From NCBI GenBank assembly GCA_033557465.1, contig CM066043.1, positions 111,280,278 through 111,344,277 of the forward strand: DNA of 64,000 nt, given 5' to 3'. Shown in pieces: positions 62,761 to 64,000 of the stretch. Position numbers and translations under genes: made by a program. Position 1 is the first letter of the stretch. Every line of letters begins with the position of its first letter. Source of the DNA: Ichthyophis bannanicus. Lineage: Eukaryota > Chordata > Amphibia > Gymnophiona > Ichthyophiidae. The notes under the pieces were generated by a model that worked only from the letters and a program-made list of their open reading frames with translations, had not been told where the DNA came from and did not search any database.

Positions 62761-64000
62761 AGGCATTGAGCAGACCCATGCCCCAGTGGAGGAGAAAAGC
62801 ATCAGAGGGCAGCCGGTTGCTGAATGGCCTCCTGGAGCAGAACCGGTTTACCTGGGCGTTCTACGTTGTGGCAAAGAGGTCAATCATGGGAACCACATTC
62901 CTTAAGATCTGCTCCTTCTGTGGAGGGTCCACTCATTCGGCTGGGGGACTCTGCTCAGCTGATCCACTAGGACATTGAGTTCACCGGGTAGGTCGCCCTG
63001 AGTTCCATCCTGTGAGCCATGGCAAACCACCCAGGCTGGACCACTTCCCAACAGAGGAGGTACCAGACCATGATGCCTTGTTTGTTCACTTAGATCACCA
63101 CCACCTGGTTGCCTGGATCAGGATCACCTGATTTGCTAGGTGTGTCTTGAAGGCATGAAGGGCATTCGCTATGGCCCTCAACTTGAGGATGTTGATCTGA
63201 TACAGGCTCTCCTCTTCTGACCAAAGGCCCTGCGTCCGCAGGCAGTCCAGATGAGCTCCCCACTCAAGCTTGGACCTGTCGGTTCTTGGCGTCCGGCAGG
63301 GGGGGGCTACACTTGGAACGGGAGGCTCCGAGGCAGGTTTAGAGGTTCCAACCACCAGCCAAGGGACTGCACCAGGGGAGTGGTAACTACTACCTTGTCC
63401 CAGATGTGGCCAGTAGCCTGCTTCCATTGCATGCAGAGAGTTCATTGCACTTGCCTCACCTTTAGCATCCCCCGGACCATGGTGTAGCTCCGATGCCACT
63501 GACCACGTCAGTCAGTCGCTGCATGCCATCCAGTGGTAGAAACGCCCAGGCTTGAGTGGTATCAAGGAGGGCTCTGAGCTACTGTGTGGGCTGGAGGTGG
63601 GACTTTGGATAGTTGATGATGAGACCAGCATCTCGGGGACCTGAATGGTGAGGTGAGCGGACTGCCGGACAGCATCTGGAGCAGAACCTTTGATTAGCCA
63701 ATCATCCAGATACTGGAAGATGAAAACTCCCATGGTTCAAAGGTAGGCAGCTACTACCACGAAGCACTTGGTGAAGACCTGAGGTCTGAAGTGAGCCCGA
63801 AAGGGAGCACCCGGTACTGAGTAGTGCTGGTCTCCCAGCACAAATCTGAGATATTATCTGTGATTTGGATGGATTGGGATGTGTGTGTACACATCCTTGA
63901 GATCCAAGAGGCATAGTCAGTCGTCCTTTTTAAGGTAAGGGAGCAGCATCCCTAATGAGACCATCTTGAACCGCTTGCACACAAGAAACTGGTTGAGGTT
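62761..64000 (-). pseudogene. DIRS-F RT-RNase H, partial and broken
   Basis: From 64000 downward: the RT palm, which reads like DIRS-A (CSLDLKD..YTHP near 63900), GVFIFQYLDDWLIKGSAPD at 63733 (YLDD kept), and the RNase H start DRSKLEWGAHLDCLRTQGLW with LRAIANALHAFKTHL (63300-63100), where the acidic residue of TDAS has become DRS. The connecting domain follows in several frames to 62760. The RT N terminus lies outside the window. Confidence 0.8.

Larger units (their letters stand above)
61043..64000 (-). mobile_element. DIRS-F, truncated by the window end
   Basis: Left terminus 'gaaagtgtagttactcacct' is at 61041, ICR at 61265-61370, YR at 61562-62760 and RNase H-RT from 62760 to the window end. 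Gag and the right terminus lie outside. Text at 63960-64000 ('ttgaaccgcttgcacacaag', 'aaactggttgagg') corresponds to 5521-5553 of DIRS-A, and DIRS-A is the nearest relative in the window. All frames are broken. Confidence 0.88.

Overview
This window is vertebrate repeat DNA, and no host protein-coding exon, rRNA, tRNA gene or CRISPR array could be supported. It is built almost entirely from retrotransposons and DNA transposons: six DIRS-type tyrosine-recombinase retrotransposons (called A to F here) plus two stray DIRS ends, five CR1 LINE copies of one abundant family with an old degenerate sixth, three L2-like LINEs, a split L1-like LINE, two ORF1-only L1-like elements, a Penelope-like element (PLE), a probable solo LTR, a Tc1/mariner remnant, two hAT-type non-autonomous elements and tRNA-derived SINEs. 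Abundant DIRS together with CR1/L2/L1 and PLE fits a large amphibian genome. I favour a caecilian, by inference from the DIRS load and the CR1 3' tail; salamander, lungfish or reptile are not excluded.

Layout. 1-1248: stray DIRS end and unassigned DNA. 1249-9977: DIRS-A (minus), broken by an L2 (2950-4206) and by an ORF1-only L1-like element (5554-7521) that carries a SINE. 10480-14485: an old CR1 holding DIRS-B (10933-14249). 14486-49135: the footprint of one roughly 1.4 kb Tc1/mariner element (minus) stretched to nearly 35 kb. Inside it lies an L1-like LINE (minus, pieces at 47880-47122, 40829-38577, 22842-21748, 15754-15336). The L1 is broken by DIRS-C (15755-21747), by a block of CR1, L2, CR1 and LTR (22843-38576), and by DIRS-E (40830-47121). 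The large CR1 of that block holds DIRS-D (27493-35982), whose gag gene holds another CR1 (29346-32155). DIRS-E holds a hAT-like element (41536-43498). 49214-55915: a PLE with inverted terminal repeats, split by a CR1 (50308-54464). 56331-59337: a DIRS end split by a nearly full L2. 59338-61042: second ORF1-only L1-like element. 61043-64000: DIRS-F, cut by the window end.

How the genes relate. Each DIRS carries, in order, gag, RT-RNase H with a methyltransferase-like tail, and a tyrosine recombinase (YR), bounded by inverted terminal repeats, with an internal complementary region (ICR) near the YR end. CR1 copies encode an esterase-like ORF1 and an endonuclease-RT ORF2. The PLE encodes RT plus a GIY-YIG nuclease. 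Nearly all reading frames are broken; the best preserved is the uninterrupted 363-codon YR of DIRS-D. Nesting gives a relative order of insertion: Tc1/mariner, then L1, then CR1, then DIRS-D, then CR1 again.
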